Source: Ichthyophis bannanicus | Lineage: Eukaryota > Chordata > Amphibia > Gymnophiona > Ichthyophiidae | Length of the DNA: 64,000 bases | Assembly (NCBI GenBank): GCA_033557465.1 | Contig: CM066031.1 | Location: 1,673,632,800-1,673,696,799 of the forward strand | Direction: 5' to 3' | Shown: positions 9,982 to 20,226 of the stretch, piece by piece | Layout of the letters: each line of letters opens with the position of its first letter | Position numbering within the stretch: position 1 is the stretch's first letter | The notes under the pieces: model-generated | Database searches by the model: none | What the model was told of the DNA's origin: nothing | Seen by the model: only the letters and a program-made list of their open reading frames with translations | Position numbers and translations under genes: made by a program

Positions 9982-11508
9982 GTGTGGAAGAATTCAAGTA
10001 AATATCAATACATCGGGAAGATGTATGATGTATTACAACTATTAGATAAACTGAAGAGTAGCAAATCACCTGTGCAGGATGGTATACATCCAAGGGTGTT
10101 GAAAGAACTGAAATATGAGATTGCAGACCTGCTATTAGTAATCTGTGAACTATCATTAAAATCATCTCTAATACCTGAAGATTGGAGGATCTCCAATGTA
10201 ACACCAATTTTTACAAAAGGGTTCCAGGGGTGACCCGGGAAACTACAGACCGGTGAGCCTGACGCCAGTACCAGGAAAAATGATAGTAACCATCATAAAG
10301 AATAAAATTACTCAGCATGTAGATAGTCATGGCCTAATGGGAGACAGCAAACATGGCTTTAGACAAGGAAGATCTTGTCTTACTAATCTGTTATGTTTTT
10401 CTGAAGGTGTGAATAAACAGGTAGACAAAGTCGAGTCATTGATATAGTGTATCTGGACTTTCAGAAAGCCTTTGACAAGGTCCCTCATCAGAGAGTTTTG
10501 GCAAAACTAAGGAATCATGGGATAGAAGGCAGTGTACTATTGTGGATCAGGAACTGGTTAAAAGATAGAAAGCAGAGGGTAGGGCTAAATGGCCAATTTT
10601 CCCAATGGAGAAAGGTGAATAGTGGTATACCCCGGGGATCTGTGCTGGGTCCGCTGCTTTTTGACAAATTCATAAATGACCTGGAAAGTGGAATAACGAG
10701 TGAGATTAAATAGTCTTGTATCATCTGCAAATTTGATAAAGTTGTTAAAACCCAAGAGGATTGTGGAAAATTGCAAGAGGATCTTGATAAATTTGAAGAC
10801 TGGGCATCAAATTGGCAGATGAAATTTAATGTGGACAAGTGCAACGTTATGCACCTAGGGAAGAACAACCCAAACTATGGTTACACGATGCAAGGTTCCA
10901 CATTAGGAACCACCGCCCAGGAAAAATATTTAGGCGTCATTGTGGATAACATGTTAAAACCCTCAGCCCAGTGTGCAGTCGCGGCCAAGAGAGCAAACAG
11001 AATGCTAGGTATCATAAGAAAAGGAATGGAAAATAAAACAAAAGATATTATAATGCCTCTATAGCGTTCCATGGCGAGACCGCACCTTGAATATTGTGTG
11101 CAATTCTGGTCGCCGTATCTTAAAAAGGATATAGCGTTATTAGAAAAGGTTCAGAGGAGAGCCACCAAAATGGTAAAGGGGATTGAAGGATACTCCTATG
11201 AAGAAAGACTAAAAAGGTTAGGGCTCTTTAACCTGGAAAATAGACGGCTGAGGGGAGATATGATAGAAGTCTATAAATTAATGAACGGAGTGCAACCGGT
11301 AAACGTAGATCAATTGTTTACGTTATCAGAATATAGAAAGTCTAGGGGGCATGCAATGAAGCTACAGGGTAAATTATTTAAGACTAATAAAATAAAATAT
11401 TTTTTCACTCAATGTGTAATCAAACTCTTGAATTTATTACCGGAGGATGTAGTAAAGGCTGTTAGTGTAGCTGGGTTTAAAAAAGGTTTGGACAAGTTCC
11501 TGAAGTAA
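9982..11508 (+). pseudogene. CR1 ORF2 reverse transcriptase, broken
   Basis: This part encodes reverse transcriptase. It holds SSKSPVQDGIHPRVLKEL, a frameshift near 10230, then YLDFQKAFDKVPHQRVLAKL (motif A) and SGIPRGSVLGPLLFDKFIND (motif B). The catalytic FADD box is absent from the plus-strand frame because the 33 bp that would encode it are inverted (10705-10737). The thumb and C-terminus continue as KYLGVIVDNMLKPSAQCAVA and LEYCVQFWSPYLKKDI, ending at 11508. Confidence 0.88.
10705..10737 (+). other. 33-bp micro-inversion over the CR1 FADD box
   Basis: Read on the minus strand, this segment gives IKFADDTRLFN, the catalytic box of CR1 reverse transcriptase. The flanks on both sides are in normal plus orientation (GTGAG before, AAAGTTGTTAAAACC after), as in copy 2 at 35165-35215. 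The inverted segment has ATTAAAT and ATTTGAT at its ends, which are imperfect inverted repeats of each other. Confidence 0.85.
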
Positions 11509-11706
11509 AGGTCAATAAACCATTATTAAGAAGGGACCCAGGATATCAATGCTTGACCCAGTACAAGCATTGTGGAACCTGCGTCTTTTGGGGAAACTGC
11601 TAGGTACTTATGACCTAGATTGGCCACTGTTAGAAACAGGATACTGGACTTGATGGACCTTGGTCTGACCCAGTATGGCATATCTTATGATCTTATGTTC
11701 TTATGT

Positions 11707-12499
11707 TCTAAAGAAAAGGTGACCCAAATGACTGTGGAAATTATTGCACAATAGCTCTGATCCCAAATTCCAGCAAGATTCTACGGAAGATTATTCAGCA
11801 GAGACTACAACCATACCTGGAATGAGAACTGCCTGAAGCGCAAGCAGGGTTCAAGAAAGGACAAGGAACGAGAGACATTTCAAGGATCCATCTCACATCC
11901 GCAAAGACTAAAGAATACTAAAAGGATATCTATGTGTGTTTTATTGATTACAGCAAGGCGTTTGACTGTGTAAACCATGAGAAACTCTGGGCCATATTAA
12001 GAAGCATGGGTATACCAGAACACCTGAACATTCTCTTGCACAACCTTTACATTGATCAAGAAGCAGAAGTTTGAACAGAACAAGGAGAAACAGAATGGTT
12101 TAAAATCAGCAAACATGTATGACAAGGCTGCATACTTTCCCCCTACCTGTTCAATTTATATGCAGAACAATTCTTCAGAGAAGCAGGACTGTATGAAGAC
12201 AGAGGTGTGAAGATTGGTGGGAGACTCATCAAAAACCTTTGCTATGCTGATCATACCACATTATTGGCTCAAAGTGAAGACAATCTGAAACATTTACTTC
12301 TTAAGATCAAGGAACATAGCCTTAAAATAGGTCTGCACCTTAATGTAAAGAAGGCAAAGTTCCTGACAACTGGCAAAATCAATAAGTTCATCATTGATGG
12401 AGAAGAAATTGAAACAGTGGATCAACTATCAAATAAAGAAACAACAAACAGTCAAGAAATCAGACAACACTTGCTCTTGGCAGAATGGCTATGAAGGAC
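11707..12499 (+). mobile_element. RTE-type LINE fragment (reverse transcriptase)
   Basis: Translated in pieces it gives DYSKAFDCVNHEKLW (motif A), QGCILSPYLFNLYAEQFFRE (motif B) and NLCYADHTTLLAQSEDNLKH (motif C, with YADD changed to YADH), then KKAKFLTTGKINKFIIDG. These are characteristic of the RTE clade. The fragment has several stops and starts without a 5' end, directly after the CR1 tail. It ends abruptly at NSQEIRQHLLLAEWL, where PLE sequence begins. Confidence 0.85.
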
Positions 12500-12661
12500 C
12501 TGTCGCGTCCAAACACATCTTATGGATTTGTCTCGCAACCCCGGTACAGTGCTGAGGATGTTCCGATGTTTTTTCAAGATGCGTTTAATTGCACCGCTAA
12601 GTGGAGAAAAATTTGGTGACAAAATTTAAAGTGTCAGCATCCTCCATTTGATCCCTAGGTT

Positions 12662-13270
12662 TTGATTGTAATAACAGAGTCCTATTGTAATATAGTGCCC
12701 TCTTGTAAGCTTTCCGGATTATTGAAGGGGGACAAATCCATAAGATGTGTTTGGACGCGACACTCTAATCTTAAAGAGAAACTTAGTCCAGCGCGATTGC
12801 GATCAAGTCATAAGACATCTCTCATGGAAACAGTTGGACATAGACCATGCGGCAATTGCACCATATGTACGATAACAGATGAGGTAACCAGTTTTACCTA
12901 TCATGGAAAAAATGATTTTCTAAAACAATCTACAACCTGTCTCTCGGATCATGTTGTATATGTCATCAAGTGCCCCTGCAATCTTTTCTATATTGGCAAA
13001 ACTGAACGGCAACTTAAAATTAGAATTAATGAACATCGTAGCAAATTGAGATGCAAAACATTAGAAGCTCCTATAGTTGCCCACTGCATTGCTCATCATC
13101 ATGTCTTTGAAGAACTTCGCTGTTTTGCTATTGAAATGGTATCTGCGGGTAGGAATGGGAAGTCAAGAGCTCAAACTTCGTTAATACAAGAGCAGAAGTG
13201 GATTTTTCGACTAGCAACAACAGGCACGACTGGTCTGAATAGTTCAATTGACTGGCATGTGTGTATTTAA
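12662..13270 (+). CDS. PLE C-terminal region with GIY-YIG endonuclease, open frame
   Basis: A frame of 202 codons encoding the end of a PLE protein. A Cys-rich linker (GHRPCGNCTICTI) precedes the GIY-YIG domain: VVYVIKCPCNLFYIGKTERQ, then IRINEHRSKL, a conserved APIVAHCIAHHH block, and the terminal EQKWIFRLATT. In PLEs this nuclease nicks target DNA for priming. The reverse transcriptase part is missing, so the frame is a fragment of a longer gene and has no real start codon. Confidence 0.85.
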   Translation: MIVITESYCNIVPSCKLSGLLKGDKSIRCVWTRHSNLKEKLSPARLRSSHKTSLMETVGHRPCGNCTICTITDEVTSFTYHGKNDFLKQSTTCLSDHVVYVIKCPCNLFYIGKTERQLKIRINEHRSKLRCKTLEAPIVAHCIAHHHVFEELRCFAIEMVSAGRNGKSRAQTSLIQEQKWIFRLATTGTTGLNSSIDWHVCI

Positions 13271-13458
13271 CGTCAATAGTTTATTCCGCTCACTTAGTTA
13301 TGCTTACTAAGTACAAAAACTTTGTCAATACAAGAGCAGAAATGGATTTGTCGACTAGTAACAAGCACGACTGGTCTGAAAAGTTCAACTGATTGGCATG
13401 TTTATATTTGATGTCAATAGTCTATCCTGCTTATTTAGTTTTTATTACTCAGTACAAG
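13182..13458 (+). repeat. Tandem duplication of about 135 bp in PLE 3' end
   Basis: Unit 1 (13182-13316) and unit 2 (13327-13458) both begin AATACAAGAGCAGAA and end with TCAGTACAA or TAAGTACAA. They differ by scattered substitutions and a 3-bp gap. The duplication covers the end of the coding region and the start of the tail. Confidence 0.8.
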
Positions 13459-13860
13459 TTAAGCATGAATTGACAGATTGGCAGTCACTAGTCATGTTAC
13501 CATCTATTTAAATCCTCATGGGAAGGCTGGCCCGCATGCGCGGCATTTTTTGCTGCATACTGACTGTTACGGGATCCAACCGTTTTGGTGAATTTGAATG
13601 CAGTAACCCGTGGTAGGATGAAAGGTAGATAATTTAGATAATAATTCTCCTATATGTCTGACTGAAATTACAAGTCAGCTATTGGCAAGCCTGTAACCTC
13701 CTTGTTGTTTTTATAGATCGTTCTGGCTAAATAAATTCCCCCTGAAGAAGGCTTCGAAACGCAATTTGCGGTACCCATTTGGTAGCGTCGGGGAGTTCAA
13801 TTACAGCAACGGGATAAGATAAGCACAATCTTCTACTAATAACAACTTGTTTTAAGAATA

Positions 13861-14190
13861 TAGTAAAAATTGAAGAATGGGTAGATGGAAAGAACAAGCA
13901 ATGAATGAATTCTTTAGTTGAATGAGGAAAGCTTTAAGGCCATTGATGCGATAAGGCATTTGCTTTTCAGAAAATCGGAAGCATTGCCAGTGTGAGTCTG
14001 AGGCCTGCATTCTTCATTTTTTATAGATAAATATTTTGAAAACAGAATACAAAAAAATATAAAAAAAAAATATAAAAATTAAAAAGAATATAAAGAATAA
14101 TTTTTATAGTATTCTCATCTAGCCATTTTTTCAATATTTTTGGAGGGTATTTAGTGTTATAACCGGAAGTAGATTGCCAGGTCTTTCTTC
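13861..14190. other. AT-rich stretch, nothing recognised
   Basis: No gene. It holds A/T-rich simple sequence (14025-14110). A short block at 14164-14190 (GGAAGTAGATTGCCAG) recurs in the 5S-derived SINE at 51109-51124. Confidence 0.5.
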
Positions 14191-14309
14191 CGAGGCAATG
14201 GAGGGTTAAGTGACTTGCCCAAGGCCACAAGGAGTGCTAGTGGGGAATCAAACCCTGGTTGCTTGGTTACCAAGTCAGTGTTCTAACCACTAGGCTACTC
14301 CTCCACTCC
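14191..14309 (-). mobile_element. tRNA-derived SINE
   Basis: On the minus strand it reads GAGGAGTAGCCTAGTGGTTA (A-box-like), then GGTTTGATTCC (B-box-like), then CTTGTGGCCTTGGGCAAGTC and ACTTAACCCTCCATTGCCTC. This order of polymerase III boxes followed by a conserved core is typical of tRNA-derived SINEs. A second copy is at 24851-24967. It is not a functional tRNA. Confidence 0.8.
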
Positions 14310-15175
14310 AAGAGAATGGTAAGGAAACACATAGGAGGTGAACAGGAGGCTGACAGGATCAGGATCCAAAAGAGTCTCAAAGAGATGAGATTTTAGCCTA
14401 GATTTGAGCAGGACCAGAGATGGAACCTGATATTTTGACTCAGGTAGTTTGTTCCAGGCATAAGGTGCAGCAAGGTGGAAAGACTGAAGCCTGGAATTGG
14501 TGGTGGAAAAGAAGGGCACAGATAGAAAGGATCTGCTAGAAGAGAGTGGAGTTCCTGAGGAGGAGTGTAGAGAGAGATAAGAGAGGAAAGGTAGTGAGGA
14601 GCAACAGAATGAAGGCATTTATAGTAAAAGTTGAATGGGATGTGGAAATGGATAAGGAGCCAATGAAGTGACTTGAGAGTGAGTTGACATGAGCATAGCA
14701 ATACTGGCAGAAGATTAGCCACGCAGCTAAGTTTTGAACAGATTAACGTGGGGGAGGGACGATTCAGAAGAAGACCAGCAAAGAGGTCGTCTAGACAGGA
14801 GGTGACTAGAAAATGGATCAGTATCTTGGTAGCGTGTTCTGAAAGGAAGGAATAAATTTTGATGATGATATAGAGAAAGAAATGACATGTTCTAGTTATC
14901 TGTTGGATGTGTTTGGAAGAAATGGAGGAATCAAAGGTGACCCCCCCAAGGTTGTATGCCGAGGACACAGGGAGGAGTAGAGTGTTATCCACAAAAATAG
15001 AGAAGAGGAGTAAGGGGGAATTGGGTATAGGGGGAAAGATAAAAAAGCTCGGTTTTGGCTATGTTCAATTTCAGACACTGGCGGGACATCCAGGCATCGA
15101 TCCAGGCCTGGATTCCTGGAGAGATTTCGGGTGTAGAGAGGTAGATTAGTACCCCTCTCTCTTTCTCCTCACTTA
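14310..15175 (-). mobile_element. L2-like LINE, 3' part of reverse transcriptase ORF
   Basis: Minus-strand pieces give DAWMSRQCLKLNIAKTELFY (end of the RT palm), LGGVTFDSSISSKHIQQIT, LKSLHWLLIHFHIPFNFYYK and AAPYAWNKLPESKYQVPS with LKSRLKSHLFE at the C-terminus. These are characteristic of L2-type LINEs. Several frameshifts are present and the element is 5' truncated near 15175. Confidence 0.82.
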
Positions 15176-15653
15176 TTGATGCTGCTGGTCCCAGTGTTCC
15201 TGTTTTGGGCCTCCACAGCTGCCTCTGATCACACTCCCCCTCCCATGTTAGCCCCATTTCCAGGACCACTTCTGGTCTGCACAGCCATCTCTGACACACA
15301 CCCTCCACAGCTGCCACTTCTGCCATCTCATGTGACTACCAATATCTCTGCAGCCACTGCTGATCCTGCCTCTACAGTAGCCTCTGTATTCTGGTCACAT
15401 GGGTTATAGCAGTATAGAAAGATTTTTTTCCCTCCTTCTGTGTCCTCACAAATCCCTAGGGGTCTGCAGGCCACAGGTTGGGAACTACTGCTTCACAGAA
15501 ATACTAAAATAAGCACAATTTCTGACCTCAAGTGATCACAAACATTTTGATAAATGATCTGTTAAAGATGTCGAGCCTAATTCTTCTCAAAACAAATGGA
15601 AAACCAAGATGCAAAATGCAAAAAAATAGTTTAGTTCTACTGCTAAAAAACAG
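15176..15653. other. No gene; hAT terminal remnant at 15456-15491
   Basis: Pyrimidine-rich sequence without coding signal. GTCTGCAGGCCACAGGTTGG then GAACTACTG at 15462-15491 looks like one end of a hAT element (reverse of CAGTAGTTCCCAACC). The matching left end was not found. Confidence 0.4.
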
Positions 15654-15800
15654 CGGTGGCCTGGTAATTAAAGCAGTGGGCTGAAAACCAGAGCATCCAG
15701 TGTTCAAATTCCACTGATGCTCCTGTGATCTTGAGCAAGTCATTAAACCCTCCACTGCCGCAGGCATAAGCTTAGATGGTAAGCCCTCCAAGGGATAGGA
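15654..15800 (+). mobile_element. tRNA-derived SINE, second type
   Basis: It holds GTGGCCTGGTAATTAAAGC (A-box-like), GTTCAAATTCC (B-box-like), then GATCTTGAGCAAGTCATTAA and CCCTCCACTGCC. This is the same core type as the SINE at 14191 but in plus orientation and more diverged. Confidence 0.65.
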
Positions 15801-15804
15801 AAGG

Positions 15805-16170
15805 AAAGAATAAAACCAAGGATATTATAATATTTCTGTATCATTCCATGGTGCAACCGCACTTGAATAGTGTGTGCAATTCTGGTCACCATATCTTAAA
15901 AAGGATATAGCAGAATTAGAAAGGGTAGACAACAGCCACAAAAATGGTAAAGGTATGAAAGGATACCCCTATGAGAAAAGGCTTAAAAGGTTAAGGATCT
16001 TCAACTTGGGGAAACTGCTAGGTACATATGACCTAGATTGGCCACTGTTGGAAACAGAATACTGGGCTTGATGGACCTTGGTCTGACCCAGTATGGCATA
16101 TCTTATGTTCTTATGTTCTTAACTTGGAAAAGAGACGGCTGAGGGGAGATATGATAGAGGTCTAAGATAA
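15805..16170 (+). mobile_element. CR1 3' ends, two stacked copies
   Basis: Bases 15815-16115 are a CR1 3' fragment (QFWSPYLKKDIAELERV) ending with TGACCCAGTATGGCATATC and TTATGTTCTTA. A second CR1 segment starts at about 16120 (AACTTGGAAAAGAGACGGCT) and is cut at 16170 by a DNA transposon; it resumes at 19253. Confidence 0.8.
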
Positions 16171-16421
16171 CACAGGTCTGCAAAAAAAATTTTTTAGAGA
16201 GCTGTTTTGGTTATTCCACGTAATCTTTGTTTTTTGGTGCGCTGAATCCGAAAATGACCTCCATTTTGTCATAGGACATCACGTTTCCTGACAATTTAGG
16301 TAACTATGTTAAATAAGGCAATACCTCAAAATAAATGGAAATAGACTTATAAAATTAAAGTTTTATTACAATATTTTCATGAAAATCCTTTTTTGAACTG
16401 AAATGAGCTCACCTACAGACA

Positions 16422-17833
16422 CTAAACTCGATTCTTCTTCCTTGTGAGGCTCCTCTTGGTGCATTTACACTTGTGAGTAGCATCTGGAATGTCTCTCTGA
16501 AGCATCCAACAGTAGTCTGCCATCAATGTAATGCTCCATATTCCCTGGTATCTCCTTTCCATCTCTTTAATGTCTTGGTGGAATCGTTCACCTTGTTCCT
16601 CACTCACAGCTCCCAAATTTTCAGGAAAGTAGTCAAGGAGGGACTGGAGGAAATGCACTTTCAAACTCATCAGGCAACCTAAAGCTTGAAATGCATTCAT
16701 CCGACGATCTTTTTGTAGTGAGGATCTTTGTTACTGCCTAAAAATTTCTGTACGACTTCTTTAAATGCAATCCACCCTTCTTTTTGAGGATCCGTCATGG
16801 TATTGACAAACTCTTGTTGTTGTTATTGTTGTTAAGTGCCATCGAGTCGGAGTCGACTCATGGCGACCCTCTGGATAGCTATCCTAAATTGTGTTCGGTC
16901 TTCAGTCAGGTGGCTCATTGTTGACAGACTGGTACCCGTAGCTGCTGTTATTGTATCGATCCATCTCATTGCTGGCCTTCCTCTTTGCGTTGACCTTCTA
17001 TCTTGCCAAGCATGATGTCTTTCTCTAATGATCTCTCTCTCCGCATGATGTGTCCAAAGTATGAAAGTCGAAGTCTTGTCATCTGAGCTTCTAAAGAAAG
17101 CTTAGGTTTGATCTCCACTAGTATAGACTGGTTTGTTCTTCGGGCAATCCATGGTATACACAGTATTCGCCGCCAGCACCATAATTCAAAGGCATCAATT
17201 TTCTTCCTGTCTATCTTTTTCACTGTCCAGCTTTCACATCCCTATGATGTTATTGAAAATACCATGCCTTGAACAAGTCAAATCTTTGTATGGAGAGAGA
17301 CATCTCTGCTCTTCAGAATCTTATCTAGGTCTTTCATAGCCATTCTGCCAAGAGCAATGCGTCGTCTGATTTCTTGACTACTTGTTGCTTCTTTATTGAT
17401 CAACTATAAGCCTTCTAATGTCTGGTCCGACGAACACACCTTCCTTCAATTTTGCCTCCGACAGGCTTGGAAATTTGGTGACCAAGTATTTGAAGCATTC
17501 TCCATCTCTTGGAAGTGATTTTACGAATTGCTTCATCAATCCCAATTTTATGTGGAGAGGTGGTAGAAGAACTTTATGGGAAGGTACCAAAGTTTCTCGG
17601 AGGACATTTTTTTCACCGACTGTTAGCACCCTCGGCTGCCAACTCTTCTTGGTCCAGTGATTTTGTCGGTCTCGACTGTCCAATAGACACAGAAAACAAA
17701 GATATTTGGTATACCCAGCTTGTTGCCCGAGCAGCATGCATAAGACCTTCAAGTCCCCACACACTTGCCAACCATGGTCTTCATATTTAAGTTTACAAAG
17801 AACCAATTCCAAGTTCTTGTAGGTTTCCTTCAA
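16422..17833 (-). pseudogene. Transposase-like C-terminal region, interrupted by RTE
   Basis: The part at 17833-17393 reads VLCKLKYEDHGWQVCGDLKV and CFLCLLDSRDRQNHWTKKSW, ending GPDIRRLIVDQ at the RTE junction. After the RTE insertion the frame resumes near 16815 as EFVNTMTDPQKEGWIAF and continues through FPENLGAVSEEQGERFHQD and MADYCWMLQRDIPDATHK, ending at 16422. One stop interrupts it near 16702. The block SEEQGERFHQD, which I recall from unnamed transposon-like proteins, is the best search query. Confidence 0.6.
16812..17395 (-). mobile_element. RTE-type LINE 3' fragment
   Basis: The minus strand gives DAFELWCWRRILCIPWIARR, LRLSYFGHIMRRERSLEKD and MLGKIEG, a typical RTE C-terminus. The 3' tail reads GACTCCGACTCGATGGCACT followed by TAACAACAATAACAACAACA. 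It lies inside the transposase gene and so is younger than the transposon. Confidence 0.85.
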
Positions 17834-17941
17834 GTGTACGGAATGACCTACAGGTATGGAAGCGTAAAAACCATTGTGGAGTAAAACTGCTTTGAGACTT
17901 CTTTTTGAAGAATCTATAAAAAGACGCCATTGCTCTGAATC

Positions 17942-18679
17942 TTATTGGATTTTAAATTGACCCATCAGACCTTCGACATCGATGCAATAAACCAACTTGT
18001 CTTCCTGGGCGAAGTAAGGAACGAACTCCATTTCACGATGTCTGAACCATGAAGATGACACTCCTGGCAACAATAAATTCCTGCTTTTCAGCCTTGATCC
18101 AAGTAACTCAGCGGCATCTTTGGGAAGATTCAAGTCTCTTACCAAGTCATTCATCTCTTCCTGAGAAAACAATTTTGGTCTTGTATCATCTTCAAAGTCA
18201 GAACTTGATTCGTCATCTGGTTCAGGTATGACTTCACCTTCATCGGAGCTAGGTATCTCTTCCAAGGTAGCAGGGGGCTTGGGTACTGGTATATCTGTGC
18301 CATGGGGGATGGGATGAATTGCCGAGTGAAGATTGGGGTATGAAATGGAATGCTTCCATTTGGAATTAAACCCTTTCACATCGCATGAACAAAAGTAACA
18401 GTCGTCACTTTGGTTCTTTTGCTCTCGCCATACCATAGGGATCCCATAACAGAAAGATTTTTTCTTATCCTTGAACCAGTTTCGGAGGTCCTCAACACAC
18501 CGTTTGCACACTTTCTGAGGCACCCATACTTTATCTTGATCTCCAATTTTTAGTCCAAAGTATGCAAAGTATACTTTTTTCACAAAGTCTGTAATATTCT
18601 GCTGTTGCTTCAACACTGTACATTCACCACAGATGAAACAGAAACTGTCTGGCGAATTAATACACTTTCGTGGAGCCAT
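17942..18679 (-). pseudogene. Transposase-like N-terminal region, Cys-rich
   Basis: A frame of 245 residues starting MAPRKCINSPDSFCFICGEC. Cys pairs CFICGEC, VCKRCVEDLRNWF and CYFCSC suggest a zinc-binding N-terminal domain, probably for DNA binding. An acidic stretch (SSDEGEVIPEPDDESSSDFE) follows, then SQEEMNDLVRDLNLPKDAAE. It ends in a stop at 17942; the protein continues in another frame from 17833. I do not recognise the family by name. The element's inverted repeats and TAA flanks argue for a transposase. Confidence 0.6.
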
Positions 18680-19252
18680 AACATAACGGTTGAAGAATGA
18701 CGAGCTAACATGAATTGCGATGAAAAAGTGTGAAAGCCTAGAACCAAAAACCTGATGATGATTCGTGCACAAGTGTGGCATGCAGGAGAGAGCAGCTCTG
18801 TGTCTGTACACGAGATGTCACAGTGCTGGCCACGCCCCCCTGCACTGACCGGAACTGCTGCTATCTGCCCTGTGTCTCCCTCCCACTGGATTCTTCAGGA
18901 AAGATTAACCCCTTCTACCATTAGAAGCACAGACTTAAAACTTGCTTAGCTTATGTATATATTGCTGACCATCAGATTTACAGTGCTATATTTTTTTTAC
19001 ATAACTCGGACAACCCCTTTAAGGTTTTTTTGGCATTTTATATCTTAAATGCACTTATGTGAATTAATTATTAGTAATTTGAATTAATTAATAGTAATTT
19101 GAAAAAAATAGATAAATTTGAAGACAATTTTGCATGTTGTGGCAAATCATGATGTCTAGGAGTTTTTTCAATATTTTATTTGTTTTCAGCACACCAAAAT
19201 ACATGGAAATTAGATGAAAATAATCAAACAGCTTTTTAGTCGCAGACCTGTG

Positions 19253-19530
19253 TAATGAATGGTATAGAACGTAGATAGGTTTTTACTCATTCAAAAAGTT
19301 GAAATGAAGCTACAATGTAGCTCATTTAAGACTAATAGGAGAAAGTATTTTTTCACTCAATGCACAATCAGGCAAATCCACTGCTTACCCCGGGATAAAC
19401 AATGTGGAATCTGTGTACTTTTTTGGGAACTGACAAGTACTTATACCCTGGATTGACTGCTGTTAGAAGCAGGATACTGGGCTTGATGGACCCCTTGGTC
19501 TGACCCAGTATGGTATCTCTTATGTTCTTA
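19253..19530 (+). mobile_element. CR1 3' end, right half of the split copy
   Basis: It continues the CR1 sequence interrupted at 16170 (TAATGAATGGTATAGAACG) and runs to TGACCCAGTATGGTATCTC and TTATGTTCTTA. The two halves join at TAA. Confidence 0.8.
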
Positions 19531-20226
19531 CCTGAATGTACTGTACCTTCAAGTATCACTGAAAGTGTAAGCTAAATTAAAAATACCCTCTTTTCCACAT
19601 ATGATTTGTTTTCAAATAAACATACAGTGATTGCATGTTGATTGACTGAATGGCTGACTTACTACCTTTCCATTAAAATATAAGAGTAGTTTACAAATAC
19701 AATGTCTTCAGATTCAAAAATCAAAAAATGGTCACTTCCAGAGTGAAAAATAAATATCAACCAAACTCAAAGAAAACACTCCACTTAAAACAAAATACTG
19801 CAAGAAATATCTGGAGCAGGAACTGCAAGTGATGTCAAAAAACACTCGAAAGAGGAGGGAAGGTCTCAGAATCATAAGCACCACATAAGCATACAGGAAA
19901 CCCGTAAGCCACTGCCCCCTCACATCAACGACCATCCCAACCACTCTCCCAGAGTGCTCACAGAATCATCAAAACAAAAAGTTCTTCAAATGGCAAAAAA
20001 CAAAGAATCAATTTAATCCACACTTAACTTCAATGATCCGTATGTCACAGCTAAACAGGAATGATTCTCTGTATCCCAACGCCGTACTCTTTGGCGCCAC
20101 ATACGCGTTTCACAAAAAATGCTTCTTCAGGGGAAAGCCAATAGCTGCCACGAAAAGAACAAACAAATAAAAAAACATACACAATCCAGCTCTTCATTAA
20201 TCCCATAGTACCTTAAAAATCAAAAG

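Larger units (their letters stand above)
8405..11706 (+). mobile_element. CR1 LINE, 5'-truncated, ORF2 in pieces
   Basis: The first bases match the end of CR1 ORF1 (GATGGGCTTCACCTTAACTG, also seen at 31460). An endonuclease-reverse transcriptase ORF2 follows, broken by several frameshifts and stops (pieces at 8678-8881, 8808-9470, 9513-9956, 9982-10233, 10253-10447, 10447-10713, 10771-11064, 11071-11508). The 3' end has the typical CR1 tail GACCCAGTATGGCATATC and ends in repeats of TTATGTTC. Copy 2 at 29936-36153 is a close relative. Confidence 0.9.
12500..13860 (+). mobile_element. Penelope-like element fragment with 5' inversion
   Basis: Bases 12500-12660 are PLE sequence in reverse orientation; read on the minus strand they give IKRILKKHRNILS, the segment that normally precedes the forward part. 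Forward coding starts near 12662. The 32-base block at 12501-12532 is the exact reverse complement of 12731-12762. The 3' tail carries a tandem duplication (13182-13316 and 13327-13458) and the motif CTGAAGA...GAAACGC at 13742-13765, a hammerhead-like remnant. Confidence 0.82.
16171..19252. mobile_element. DNA transposon of uncertain superfamily, 3.1 kb
   Basis: The terminal inverted repeats start CACAGGTCTGC at both ends, and similarity extends about 45 bp inwards (AGAGAGCTGTTTTGGTTATT against AAAAGCTGTTTGATTATT). TAA flanks both ends (16168-16170 and 19253-19255), consistent with a 3-bp target duplication inside a CR1 tail. The broken transposase lies on the minus strand (18679 to about 16422). 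An RTE fragment was inserted into it at 16812-17395. The TWA-type duplication would suit PIF/Harbinger, but the protein does not show a clear Harbinger signature, so the superfamily is left open. Confidence 0.75.

Noticed and set aside
14191..14309. A tRNA gene
   Set aside because: A- and B-box-like blocks are present but the cloverleaf and spacing are not kept, and the core and second copy show a SINE.
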